64,000 nt of DNA from Fictibacillus aquaticus (lineage in GTDB: Bacteria > Bacillota > Bacilli > Bacillales > Fictibacillaceae), in contig NZ_NOII01000001.1 in assembly GCF_002245695.1 (NCBI RefSeq), positions 1,452,340-1,516,339 on the forward strand, in the 5' to 3' direction. The notes under the pieces are model-generated. The model had not been told where the DNA came from. It worked only from the letters and a program-made list of their open reading frames with translations, and did no database searches. Below, piece by piece: positions 16,143 through 24,766 of this stretch (position 1 is the stretch's first letter; every line of letters starts with the position of its first letter). A program made the position numbers and the translations under genes.

Positions 16143-17807
16143 CTACTCGTTGATGGCGACACGAAGCACTTCTTCTGTCGTCGTGAGCCCTTTTTTTACT
16201 TTTAAAAGTCCGTCGTCAATAAGGAAAATGGTTCCTGCTTTCATCGCATAGTCACGGATCTCCATAACTGTACGGTTGTTCATAATCAGCTGCCTTATAT
16301 GCTCGTCTATCACCAGGATTTCATGTATGGCCACACGGCCCTTATAGCCTGTCATGTTGCATGTTCCGCAGCCTTTTCCTCTTGAAACAATATCAATTTT
16401 CATGCCGCGTTTTGCAAAAATCTCTTTTTCACGCTCTGTCGCACGATGCTGCTGGATGCAGTCACGGCAAACTTTACGCACGAGACGCTGTGCTACGACA
16501 CCAGAAAGGGACGCTGCAACAAGGAACGGTTCCACGCCCATATCTGTCAGACGCGCAATTGTCCCGATCGAGTCATTCGTATGGATCGTGCTTAAAACCA
16601 AGTGACCTGTAAGTGACGCTCGGACTGCAATCTCAGCAGTCTCCGTATCACGAATCTCCCCGACCATGACCACATCAGGATCCTGACGGAGGATTGAGCG
16701 CAGACCGCTTGCAAACGTGAGTCCAACGTTTGAGTTAACTTGAATCTGATTGATGCCTTCAAGCTGATACTCGACCGGATCCTCAACCGTTACGATGTTC
16801 ACTTCCTCGCTGTTCAGCTTGTTAAGTGCCGCGTACAGCGTAGACGATTTACCCGAGCCGGTCGGACCTGTGATCAGGATAATGCCGTTCGGCTGCTTGA
16901 TCAGCGATGTGAAGCGTTCATAGTTAATACGGTTAAAGCCGAGATTATCAAGATTGTTCAATGAACTTCCAAGATCCAAAATACGCAGAACAATCTTCTC
17001 TCCGTAGATGGCAGGCAGTGTTGAAACACGCAGGTCAACCGGATGCATATCGATGTTCGCCTTGATGCGTCCATCCTGAGGCAGACGGTTTTCCGTGATA
17101 TTCAAATTGGCCATAATCTTAATCCTTGCCGTCAGCATGTTCTGCATATGCTTTGGCAGGCTTCGTTCAGTCTTCAGGATACCGTCGATACGGTAACGGA
17201 TGACGAGCTTCGTCTCATGCGGGTCAAAGTGAATATCACTCGCTTTTTGCTGGATCGCCTGCTGAATGAGCTGGTTGACGAGCTTGACGATAGGAGAATT
17301 CTCCTCTGTCATGCGTGTTTCGTCGGTAATGTCTGTACCCTGCGGCAGCAGATCCATCAACTCGCTCATCGAGTCATCCATATCATAAAACTTGCTGTGC
17401 GCCCGGATGATATCATCTTTTGCCGCGATCGCTCTCTCGATCTGGAAGCCAGTCGACAGGCGCAGATCATCGACGACCGTAAAGTCCATCGGATCAGCCA
17501 TCGCAACAAACAGCTTGTCTCCGTCTTTTTTTATCGGTATGAGAAAGTGGCGGCGCGCGAATTCACGCGGAACGATTGAAACCGCCTGCTCATCGATCGG
17601 ATAGCGGAACAGACTGATGTGCGGTATGCCAAGCTGGAACTCGAGCACCTCAATCAGCTGCTGTTCGGTCAAATATCCTCTTTCAATCAACGCATCGCCA
17701 AGCTTCTGCTTCGGACGCTTTTCTTTTAAGGTTTGCTGCAGGATGTCTTCTGTAATAAATCCTGTTTCAACAAGCAAATCGCCTAACCGCTTGCGCTGAA
17801 TGATCAT
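16143..17807 (-). CDS. pilB: PilB extension ATPase with tandem MshEN c-di-GMP motifs
   Basis: A 554-residue extension motor. Core motifs: Walker A GPTGSGKSSTLYAAL, Asp box VTVEDPVEYQLEG, Walker B DPDVVMVGEIRD, His box LVLSTIHTND. A C-terminal zinc motif is seen in CRDC and CGTC. The first 60 residues hold two consecutive MshEN motifs: residues 7-30 (RLGDLLVETGFIT...) and 35-58 (KLGDALIERGYLT...), each with the LG-x-x-hh-x-x-G-hh-x4-L-x3-L pattern. MshEN domains bind c-di-GMP in MshE and several PilB proteins, so this motor is predicted to respond to that messenger. It overlaps the VanW gene by 4 bp. Confidence 0.97.
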   Translation of the reverse strand: MIIQRKRLGDLLVETGFITEDILQQTLKEKRPKQKLGDALIERGYLTEQQLIEVLEFQLGIPHISLFRYPIDEQAVSIVPREFARRHFLIPIKKDGDKLFVAMADPMDFTVVDDLRLSTGFQIERAIAAKDDIIRAHSKFYDMDDSMSELMDLLPQGTDITDETRMTEENSPIVKLVNQLIQQAIQQKASDIHFDPHETKLVIRYRIDGILKTERSLPKHMQNMLTARIKIMANLNITENRLPQDGRIKANIDMHPVDLRVSTLPAIYGEKIVLRILDLGSSLNNLDNLGFNRINYERFTSLIKQPNGIILITGPTGSGKSSTLYAALNKLNSEEVNIVTVEDPVEYQLEGINQIQVNSNVGLTFASGLRSILRQDPDVVMVGEIRDTETAEIAVRASLTGHLVLSTIHTNDSIGTIARLTDMGVEPFLVAASLSGVVAQRLVRKVCRDCIQQHRATEREKEIFAKRGMKIDIVSRGKGCGTCNMTGYKGRVAIHEILVIDEHIRQLIMNNRTVMEIRDYAMKAGTIFLIDDGLLKVKKGLTTTEEVLRVAINE

Positions 17808-19204
17808 CCTGCCTCGCCCCCGCTGTTTGAATTCTTATATCGTGTCTTGCCGTCTTCATCAGGCTGAGCATCGTCCGGGTTTTCAGGATCCTCAACGGGT
17901 GTATCAGGCTGTTCCGGAGTCTCAGGCACATCAGGAGTTCCCGGAAGGCCAGGAATCGGATACGGATACCACGGATATGGTAGAGGGTTTTCTTCGCTGC
18001 CCGGCGGCGGTACAACTGGATTCTCTGATTCGTTTGTTGGCGGAAGAGGGAATCCTCGCTGTTCTATTTCGTGGACAGGCGGATAAAAATCTTCAAACAG
18101 CTTCACTTTCTCTGCCTGCTCACCGCTTTTGCCATACGCTATGCGATAGACCGTGCCTAGGAAACCTTCTTTCCCCTGCCTTAAAACATTGATGGAAGAA
18201 AAATACGGCAATGTTTTACTAAATTGAATGATCGTTTTCGGTTCAAACGTTTTCTTTTCAATCGTGATGTCATACGTGAACGGAAACGGCACGCCGACAA
18301 TAGCTGCTCTCAGCTTATTGTCGTCAAATGTAAGGTTCAGCTTATAAGAAGTTGCATTCGGATTTTGCAGCACAAGATCCTTCGATTCTGTATCTACTGC
18401 CGATTCATGACCGAGTGACGTGAAATCAGGCAATTCCCTTGTTGTATGGCGCTCCAGATAAGTAAAGTTCGTTTTCAGCGTCGCCTCATATATGACACTC
18501 GCAAGTATGTTTAGTTCTGGGGAGTCTTGAGGAGTAGCCCCTCTTTCTGTCATCGTTTGTATCAGAGAAAAAGGAACTTCCGGCTTTATCTCCGTACCGT
18601 TCAGCTTTTCTGACCAAGCTTCAATTAGCTGAAACTGGCCCTTTAACTGCACTTCTACCCTGCTAACTTCTTCCTCCGGCTGACCAGGTGCAGTCATAAA
18701 CTCTGAAAGCTGAACCTCGACGGCTTTTGTATCAAGTGTTGCACCGATCTGCTTAACGTGATGAAACAGCCTCGCTTCATCCAGCACATCAGAAATTGCT
18801 TCTTCTTTAAAACCTTTTACAGCCTCACGCACAGCTTCTTCGTTGACCTGAACTGCAAGAGACGCCGAGTTTCCTCCATTCGCCTGCTCGATGCTGCTGT
18901 CTACATCAAACATGAAAGCTTCACTCGGCACAGTGATTTTTTCTCCGTTGTATACAAGACTGATGACAGTCCCTTTGCGCCAATCTTCAATAGCTTTTGT
19001 TACTGCAGCGGCTGCCTCATTCTTGGTGTATGTTTCCACAGATAAAGAAGCGATTTGTGCCCCCTTACCGAGAGTTGGATCATCGAATTTTTTAGAGTAT
19101 AAATCCGCAGCAAAAATGCTTGTTGAGAAAATAAAAAGGGAAGACAGGCTGATCGTCCCAAAAAGCTTTAAAAATCGCTTGTTATTGAACTCTGTCTGCG
19201 CCAT
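17804..19204 (-). CDS. VanW-family exported protein within the pilus operon
   Basis: A 466-residue protein with an N-terminal signal/anchor (FLKLFGTISLSSLFIFSTSI), a middle peptidoglycan-binding-4-like region, and a VanW domain (about 225-345: SVIYEATLKTNFTYLERHTT, LVLQNPNATSYKL). The tail near 345-360 has DFYPPVHEIEQRG. The last ~95 residues are Pro/Glu/Asp-rich (PYPWYPYPIPGLP), a likely extracellular wall-spanning or flexible segment. VanW proteins are linked to glycopeptide-resistance clusters, but their biochemical role is unknown. Being cotranscribed with pilB (4-bp overlap) suggests a pilus or cell-wall accommodation role; that is inference. GAGGGGAAG precedes the ATG. Confidence 0.85.
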   Translation of the reverse strand: MAQTEFNNKRFLKLFGTISLSSLFIFSTSIFAADLYSKKFDDPTLGKGAQIASLSVETYTKNEAAAAVTKAIEDWRKGTVISLVYNGEKITVPSEAFMFDVDSSIEQANGGNSASLAVQVNEEAVREAVKGFKEEAISDVLDEARLFHHVKQIGATLDTKAVEVQLSEFMTAPGQPEEEVSRVEVQLKGQFQLIEAWSEKLNGTEIKPEVPFSLIQTMTERGATPQDSPELNILASVIYEATLKTNFTYLERHTTRELPDFTSLGHESAVDTESKDLVLQNPNATSYKLNLTFDDNKLRAAIVGVPFPFTYDITIEKKTFEPKTIIQFSKTLPYFSSINVLRQGKEGFLGTVYRIAYGKSGEQAEKVKLFEDFYPPVHEIEQRGFPLPPTNESENPVVPPPGSEENPLPYPWYPYPIPGLPGTPDVPETPEQPDTPVEDPENPDDAQPDEDGKTRYKNSNSGGEAG

Positions 19205-19219
19205 TTTCTTCCCCTCTCA

Positions 19220-19945
19220 TTAACCCGCTACGTTCATTGAAAGCTCTGCTAAAACTGAAGGTCCTTCTTCCTGTGCGGCTTGAATATCTTCTTTCTTTAA
19301 AAGCGTACCGTTCGCGAAAAGAAGTGATCCTGATTTTGTGTAAATGTCTTTCGTTACCGTTCTGCCTGCAAGACGCTGGAACTGCATTTCCTTTACCGCG
19401 TTGAATCCAGTTTCCGGCTCTGATGCTTCTTCCTCTGCATCTTTCTTCAGAAGATCTTCTGCTTTTGCCAAATATTTAAGCTCTGCCTGCTCTTTTACGA
19501 CTAAAAGGTCGCGTCCGTACGTGATGACTTGTTCTGATGCGAGAACTACCTCTTTATTTTGCGTTGTGATAGCTACGCCAAGAATTGATCCATTTTCTTC
19601 ATCGATAAAGAATTCTGTTGCTTCCCCGATAAACTGCCCTTTACGGTCAATCATCTTAGCGCCAGCGATGCTGATTTTCTTCTGCACAAGCTCATTAGCG
19701 ATCGGAATTTCAGTCAGGTCAAAGATTGATGTACGGTCCTCAATTGTTACCGCAAACTCACCGACACCGACGATCTTTTTGAAAGGTACCGCACGTACGC
19801 TGATCTGCCAGTCTTCGTGTTCTACTGTCAGAAAGTCTACTGTTCCTTGCGCTGAGTTAACGACCAATGATTTAACGTTGCCTACCTCTGTCCCATCCAT
19901 GATGCTGATGATCGGCAAACCGATAAACTGATTGCTTTTTTTCAT
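19220..19945 (-). CDS. PRC-barrel domain protein
   Basis: A 241-residue soluble protein with two PRC-barrel-like halves (FIGLPIISIMDGTEVGNVKS, about 5-85; AGAKMIDRKGQFIGEATEFF, about 92-165) and a charged C-terminal extension. PRC barrels are small beta-barrels found in RNA-processing (RimM) and photosynthetic proteins and in Bacillus YlmC/YrrD. The ATG at 19945 is chosen over an upstream in-frame GTG because GGGTGG lies 5-6 bases before it. It sits 15 bp upstream of the VanW gene in the pilus operon. Role unknown; an adaptor on the cytoplasmic face is possible. Confidence 0.8.
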   Translation of the reverse strand: MKKSNQFIGLPIISIMDGTEVGNVKSLVVNSAQGTVDFLTVEHEDWQISVRAVPFKKIVGVGEFAVTIEDRTSIFDLTEIPIANELVQKKISIAGAKMIDRKGQFIGEATEFFIDEENGSILGVAITTQNKEVVLASEQVITYGRDLLVVKEQAELKYLAKAEDLLKKDAEEEASEPETGFNAVKEMQFQRLAGRTVTKDIYTKSGSLLFANGTLLKKEDIQAAQEEGPSVLAELSMNVAG

Positions 19946-19997
19946 TCCATCCACCCAATTCTATGTAAATTAGTTTGTATATTACCTTTTTACCAAA

Positions 19998-21449
19998 TTA
20001 TTGTACTATACTTTTTTCAGTATGCAAGATAGAAAAGTAGTCATTTATTTCTTCTTGAATGATGATATAGTCCGCGAGTCTCGTACGCATGCTCTCCAAA
20101 ACCGTCTCTGTTCCGCGGTAATCTTCGCGAACCAAACCGCTTTCAACAAGCTGGCGGGAGAAAATGTAGTAATCCATATCTGACAGCGGCTGTGCAAGAA
20201 TCGAGCTGAGCATCTCGTGCCTCGATGCTTCGTCACCTTGCTTCTGATAATGTTCTAACGTTTCAAGCAGCATCTCCCTCACAGATGTGTCCATGTCAGG
20301 CTGCGAGTGTTCCTCTGAATCTATCAAGCTTGGTTCATCTTCCATCATTGGCTCAACAGCTGGAAGCTCTTCTTCTGTTAATTCAGATGTCAATTCCTCA
20401 AGCTCTTCTTTCATAGGTTCTTCTGTTCCTTCTGTAATACTCTCTTCTGCAGCCGGCTGTTCTGTAATTTCTTCAAGTTCGATATCCTCAGAAATCCACT
20501 CAACAGGAGCAAGTTCTATCACTTCTTCAGTCTGAATACTCTCTGAAACCTTTTCAGCTTCCACTTGCTCTTCCGCTGTATTCCCTTCGACTGAAGCAGC
20601 AGGCAGCTTTTCTAAAGGCTCTAGATTCTCTTCAAGTTCTTCCATTTCTTGAATGACTTCAAGTTCTGCGATTTCTTCTAGCTCCTGCATTTCCTCAGCC
20701 TGTAAAGTTCCGGGCTCATTAACTTCCATCTGCTGTTCTAAATGAACTGGCTGATTTAAATCTTCTATCTCCTCAAGCCAATCACGGTTTTCAGCTAGTT
20801 CTGACGTTTCATGCTGAATAGTTTCTTCCTCAGCATCAAGCTGCTCTCGATTCTCAAGCAAAAACTCGAGGTCATCTTCTAATAGATCTGGAGAAGCTGG
20901 CTCTTCCGTTTGTGCAAGAAGAGTTTCCTCAGCAATCAGAAGATTTTCCATTTCTAAATCAACTGGTGCTTCTTCAATCTGCTCAGCATTGTCAGCGATC
21001 TCTTCAGTGATAACTTCTATTTCTTCTTCAACTTGTTTTGGCTCAGCTATTAACTCAGCAGCTATGACCTCTTCTGCCTCAAGGATATCTTCTGCGACCG
21101 GCTCTTCTTCACTTAGTTCCAAAGACCTATCTGTAGATGTATTGTCTCTGAAATCATACAAGCTGTCATCCCACTCACTCACAGCGCTCTCTTTGCTAGC
21201 GCTCAATGCTTCAGCCGAAGCCGGCATCCTTTTTTCTGCTAAGTAAGCAGCGATAAAAGCAAGCCCGACAATGGCTAATGCAGCAGTCCAGTATGATAGA
21301 AGGTCGGCTGCGAAAAGACCGGCACTTGCTAGAATAAGAGAAACAGCAAGCAGAATCATCTTGTTTTTTATAGACATGGCGGTCGGTAGAAAAAATAAGA
21401 CCGGCAAAAGCAGCACGCCTGCAGCAATAACCATTATCATTTCTATCAC
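19998..21449 (-). CDS. Glu-rich membrane-anchored protein, first gene of the pilus operon
   Basis: A 483-residue protein of no recognised family. Two or three N-terminal membrane segments (about 2-65 in this start) are followed by ~310 residues dominated by Glu, Leu, Ile and Ala (many EE and EEL runs), then a helical C-terminal domain of ~100 residues (SVREMLLETLEHYQKQGDEA onward). A GTG at 21449 is taken as start because GGAGGG lies 5 bases upstream; a longer frame to 21482 lacks a site. Because it opens the operon, it may be pilus-specific; the acidic region could be an unstructured cytoplasmic spacer. Homology search would be needed to name it. Confidence 0.72.
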   Translation of the reverse strand: MIEMIMVIAAGVLLLPVLFFLPTAMSIKNKMILLAVSLILASAGLFAADLLSYWTAALAIVGLAFIAAYLAEKRMPASAEALSASKESAVSEWDDSLYDFRDNTSTDRSLELSEEEPVAEDILEAEEVIAAELIAEPKQVEEEIEVITEEIADNAEQIEEAPVDLEMENLLIAEETLLAQTEEPASPDLLEDDLEFLLENREQLDAEEETIQHETSELAENRDWLEEIEDLNQPVHLEQQMEVNEPGTLQAEEMQELEEIAELEVIQEMEELEENLEPLEKLPAASVEGNTAEEQVEAEKVSESIQTEEVIELAPVEWISEDIELEEITEQPAAEESITEGTEEPMKEELEELTSELTEEELPAVEPMMEDEPSLIDSEEHSQPDMDTSVREMLLETLEHYQKQGDEASRHEMLSSILAQPLSDMDYYIFSRQLVESGLVREDYRGTETVLESMRTRLADYIIIQEEINDYFSILHTEKSIVQ

Positions 21450-21560
21450 AATATCCCTCCAAAATAGTCGAAATTCTGACATCTCAATGTCTTTGTTACT
21501 ATAATACTACAAATCTCTTCAATAATATCCAAAATATCCAAAATTTTATGTTGAATATTG

Positions 21561-21566
21561 TATAAT
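21561..21566 (+). promoter_or_regulatory. Candidate -10 element of the minor-pilin operon
   Basis: A perfect TATAAT lies 40 bp upstream of the first minor-pilin start, in the 156-bp divergent gap to the pilus operon. No good -35 is seen 17 bases before it. Just upstream, the sequence ATATCCAAAA occurs twice in tandem (about 21525-21545) and could be an operator. Confidence 0.35.
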
Positions 21567-21605
21567 GATTACAAATCACAAAAACGGGCAAAAGGACGTG
21601 TTTCC

Positions 21606-22061
21606 ATGCTCTCTGAAAAAGGATTTTCGTTAATCGAAGTACTTATTTCACTGACCATTCTTTCCATCTCGGTACTGGCTGTGTCGAGTTTTTTTCAGCA
21701 AGCAAACGACGTGTCACACAGCAACAACAATAAGCTCGTCGCCACGAACCTTGCACGAATGACACTCGACCGCGTTCAGCAAAACTATAAATCCTACGGG
21801 CTGACACTGCCTGTAACGAATGAGAAAAAGCTGAATAAAGCGAGCTGTCCTGGCAATGGCATTCCTGCTAGCCAATGTAATCAGCTGTATCAAGCTCTTA
21901 TTAACGGCAATACATACAGCATCGAAGTCAAAGTAAAGCCGAAATCCGATAAAGAGGACAAAGATTTAAAGCTGACACCTGCCACGATCACCGTCACTTA
22001 CATGCAGAAAAACAGAACGTCAAGCACAGACGTAGAGGGGTATATCAAGCATGTTAACTAA
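21606..22061 (+). CDS. Minor prepilin (PilV-like)
   Basis: A 151-residue prepilin with leader MLSEKG and cleavage site G|FSLIEVLISLTILSISVLA, Glu5 present. The soluble part contains two cysteines (KASCPGNGIPASQCNQ) that could form a disulfide loop. The ATG at 21606 has AAGGA 9 bases upstream; 16 upstream codons are excluded because they would put a long charged stretch before the leader. First of three overlapping minor-pilin genes divergent from the main pilus operon. Minor pilins prime pilus assembly and may form the tip. Confidence 0.87.
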   Translation: MLSEKGFSLIEVLISLTILSISVLAVSSFFQQANDVSHSNNNKLVATNLARMTLDRVQQNYKSYGLTLPVTNEKKLNKASCPGNGIPASQCNQLYQALINGNTYSIEVKVKPKSDKEDKDLKLTPATITVTYMQKNRTSSTDVEGYIKHVN

Positions 22062-22527
22062 ACTGCAAAACGATAAGGGCCTGACGATGATTGAAGTGCT
22101 CGTTGGCGTCGTACTGTTCTCTATCATCGGTACAGCCGTTTATTTTGTTCTTTTCAACGGAGTTAACACGGAAAATAAACTTAGAACTGAGACACTGATC
22201 AGGGATGAAGCAGATATCGTCATGTCGCGTCTCGTCAACGAAATTTATGCACTAGAAGCAGCAAAAATAGAGGACATCTCGACTGGAGACAGCAGTGTGC
22301 TGCAATATAAAAAAGGAACAGAAGTCAAAACCTTTGGCTTCAAAAACAATTCAGCTTATATCAATAACACACCTATCACGACAAGCGATTTTAATTTTCA
22401 TGGATCTAGCATTGCGATTGAAAAAAACAGCATTCTCATCACGCTTAGCGTAGCGAGCAATAAGAACGAAAATGCCAGTCCTCTCGTTCTTGAAAGCCAG
22501 TTTGGATTAGTGGAGGGAGTTAAATGA
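22051..22527 (+). CDS. Minor prepilin (PilW/ComGF-like)
   Basis: A 158-residue prepilin. Leader MLTKLQNDKG, cleavage site G|LTMIEVLVGVVLFSIIGTA with Glu5. The C-terminal domain is beta-rich (SVLQYKKGTEVKTFGFKNNS). It overlaps the preceding gene by 11 bp and the next by 4 bp, so the three are translationally coupled. Exact minor-pilin class cannot be fixed. Confidence 0.86.
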   Translation: MLTKLQNDKGLTMIEVLVGVVLFSIIGTAVYFVLFNGVNTENKLRTETLIRDEADIVMSRLVNEIYALEAAKIEDISTGDSSVLQYKKGTEVKTFGFKNNSAYINNTPITTSDFNFHGSSIAIEKNSILITLSVASNKNENASPLVLESQFGLVEGVK

Positions 22528-24299
22528 AGTTCCTGAGTAATGAAAAAGGAAATACGCTGCTAATCATCCTGTTGATGGTCGTCATTTTTACAACGATAGG
22601 CTTGTCACTGCTCGGCACTACGCTAAGCGGAATGAAAAAAACAGACGTCCGTGAAGCTGATATTCAGTCGACCGAGCTCGCTGAAAAAGGGATCGATTAC
22701 CTCACAACACTCATTCAAACAAAAACACCTGCCTATTCTGGCTTGCCGGTGAACGACTTTAATATTGGTTTGAACGATATTTTAAAGAATTACCTCGTTC
22801 CCAAAGCAGATTCTGCGTTTTTAAGCACTTCAGAACTCCCTGCTGAAAAAGGCAGTTTAAAAGTAAAAGTGTATTACCCTGATTTGCCTGGCCCTATAAA
22901 TGAGGAAATCATATCAAAGGTCCTCACTCTGCATAGCGAGGCGACAGTAAACGGTGAAACGAAGAGAATCACCTCAACCATACACCTTGGTGCTAAGGCG
23001 GTTCCTGATGCGCTGAAATACGCACTGGGGGCTTACAATCCGTGCAAAGGCAAAGACAATTGTGAGACGCAAGATGACGATGGGAACGTGTTTCTTCATG
23101 GAGGCGTAGCCATCAAAGGCGATTTATATGTTGAAGGCAACCTGATCACTAAAAATAAAGGCGTTGCCCTTAGCGGCAGCCAGTCAAATTGGATTGATTC
23201 TGACCTTCCGAGTGTGGAAGGGGAAAGCGGCAATAAAGCACACTTAATCCTGGGCAAAGAAATGTATAAGATGAATAACAATCCATCTTATTACACACAT
23301 ATCGCTGAAAAGACATTCCCAGCCCAAAGCGGATATGAAAAGTATAACAAAAACAACGTGTCTTCCCTGTTTACACAGTTTACTGAACCGAACAAACAAT
23401 ACGTTCCTATTGTAGACACCCGTACTCCAAACTTCCTGCCGATTGACATTGAAGCACAGAGAACACGATATTACTTTACCGACCCATGGAACAAGTTCAC
23501 GGTCTCATCTCCGTCCGATCCGAACTTTAATAATAAATCACACCAAGAACATACTCGTATAATAAACCAGAACAAGAACATTTATGTGGCTGCAAACATG
23601 CCTCTTCACATCGATGGCAGTCATGCATTTAACAGACTGAGCACGCGGAAGTACACCAGCAGCGAGCTGAGCACATTTAACAGTTCTAATGGCACGAGCA
23701 AAATATCGTTTAAAGAAGGGGCATATATCAACGGAAACCTACACATCGGCCGAGATCCAAGATTTTCATACGATGCTTCCCAATTTGAGAAATTTGAAAT
23801 TGACGGACCGATATTTGTGGACGGAGACTTGACGATTTGGGGATCCGACGTAAAGTTCAATTCAACCGTGTATGTTACTGGCAAAACAACAATCCGCTAT
23901 GCAAAAATTTCGGGCATCCAGCAAGGAAACTCTTTAAGCACGCTTGTTTTATTTGGCAAAAAAACCATTAGTATCGCTAACATTAATCTGTATGAAGATA
24001 CTCCGAACCTTGTCCGCGGATTTTTCTACACAGAAGATGTTCTCGAAATGTTCGGTGTGGGATCAAATATAAAAATTGAGGGCGGTATTTTCGGCAGGAA
24101 GGTAGTCCTGAACGCACTGAAAGGTATATCTAAGAATTATTGGTGGGGGAATTATTACGAAGCTTATCAGACCTTCCTTTCCCCTTCAAAATCGAGATTG
24201 CAGGTTCAATATAACTCTGAACTGATCGAAAACCCGCCAGAAGGTCTTCCAAAGGTAAGAGATTTAAATATCGATGTTATAGAAAGAAAACTACAATAG
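22524..24299 (+). CDS. PilX-like protein with very large exported domain
   Basis: A 591-residue protein whose N-terminus resembles PilX: SNEKGNTLLIILLMVVIFTT, a hydrophobic segment after a KG dipeptide without the usual Glu5. The remaining ~540 residues are extracytoplasmic and beta-rich. They include repeated turns such as VAIKGDLYVEGNL (about 190-205), AYINGNLHIGRD (about 400) and FVDGDLTIWG (about 432), a pattern seen in polymer-forming bactofilin-like or right-handed helix domains. Most PilX proteins are under 200 residues, so this is unusually large and may be a tip adhesin carried by the pilus. Overlaps the previous gene by 4 bp; a strong terminator follows. Confidence 0.8.
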   Translation: MKFLSNEKGNTLLIILLMVVIFTTIGLSLLGTTLSGMKKTDVREADIQSTELAEKGIDYLTTLIQTKTPAYSGLPVNDFNIGLNDILKNYLVPKADSAFLSTSELPAEKGSLKVKVYYPDLPGPINEEIISKVLTLHSEATVNGETKRITSTIHLGAKAVPDALKYALGAYNPCKGKDNCETQDDDGNVFLHGGVAIKGDLYVEGNLITKNKGVALSGSQSNWIDSDLPSVEGESGNKAHLILGKEMYKMNNNPSYYTHIAEKTFPAQSGYEKYNKNNVSSLFTQFTEPNKQYVPIVDTRTPNFLPIDIEAQRTRYYFTDPWNKFTVSSPSDPNFNNKSHQEHTRIINQNKNIYVAANMPLHIDGSHAFNRLSTRKYTSSELSTFNSSNGTSKISFKEGAYINGNLHIGRDPRFSYDASQFEKFEIDGPIFVDGDLTIWGSDVKFNSTVYVTGKTTIRYAKISGIQQGNSLSTLVLFGKKTISIANINLYEDTPNLVRGFFYTEDVLEMFGVGSNIKIEGGIFGRKVVLNALKGISKNYWWGNYYEAYQTFLSPSKSRLQVQYNSELIENPPEGLPKVRDLNIDVIERKLQ

Positions 24300-24311
24300 A
24301 AAACAGCAAAG

Positions 24312-24347
24312 AACGGGCTGCACCTTTAACAAGGTCAGCCCGTTTTT
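24312..24347 (+). terminator. Terminator of the minor-pilin operon
   Basis: AACGGGCTG ... CAGCCCGTT followed by TTTTT on the plus strand, overlapping the last codons of the convergent DUF5658 gene. Confidence 0.92.
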
Positions 24348-24655
24348 ACATGTGTGATAAGCAGGAACAGCTGCCAGGAGATGATGACAAAGTATACGGA
24401 AAAGGCGAATGCGATAAGACGCTGGATTTTCCTTCTCAATGGTATGAGTCCGATAGCAAGGACCAGCAGAGAGAACAGAAATTTTATGGTGATGAACAGC
24501 AGCGGGTGCATTTCGTAAATCGTTCTCATTAGAGGGTTCAGCTCAACTCCACCGTTTTGCAGGAAATAGTGCGTAAATAAGGCGTCTGCAACATTAAAAA
24601 ACGCAAGAAAAATGCATATCCATAAGTGCCGGCTGGATACAGCTTTTAATTCCAT
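24335..24655 (-). CDS. DUF5658-like membrane protein
   Basis: A 106-residue protein with three membrane segments and the pattern NVADALFTHYFLQNGGVELN followed by NPLMR, typical of the DUF5658 family. Function is unknown. It reads from an ATG with an AAGGGCGG site nearby, between the minor-pilin terminator and the giant surface-protein gene. Possibly unrelated to the pilus genes. Confidence 0.75.
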   Translation of the reverse strand: MELKAVSSRHLWICIFLAFFNVADALFTHYFLQNGGVELNPLMRTIYEMHPLLFITIKFLFSLLVLAIGLIPLRRKIQRLIAFAFSVYFVIISWQLFLLITHVKTG

Positions 24656-24725
24656 TCATGTTTCCGCCCTTCGTTTTCGTTCTTTATATAAGTATACATG
24701 TATTTTATAAAGAACAAAAGTGGCA

Positions 24726-24761
24726 GTAAAATAGCCGGAAGCATTTGCTCTCCCGGCTATT
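24726..24761 (-). terminator. Terminator of the giant surface-protein gene
   Basis: AATAGCCGG ... CCGGCTATT stem with internal AGCAAATGCT hairpin, ending in TTTTA on the minus strand, 6 bases after the stop. Confidence 0.85.
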
Positions 24762-24766
24762 ATGGG

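Noticed and set aside
13878..17807. comG operon interpretation for pilB-pilC-pilA
   Set aside because: Presence of PilT, PilM, PilN and PilO and MshEN motifs in PilB fits a retractable type IV pilus rather than the ComG pseudopilus.
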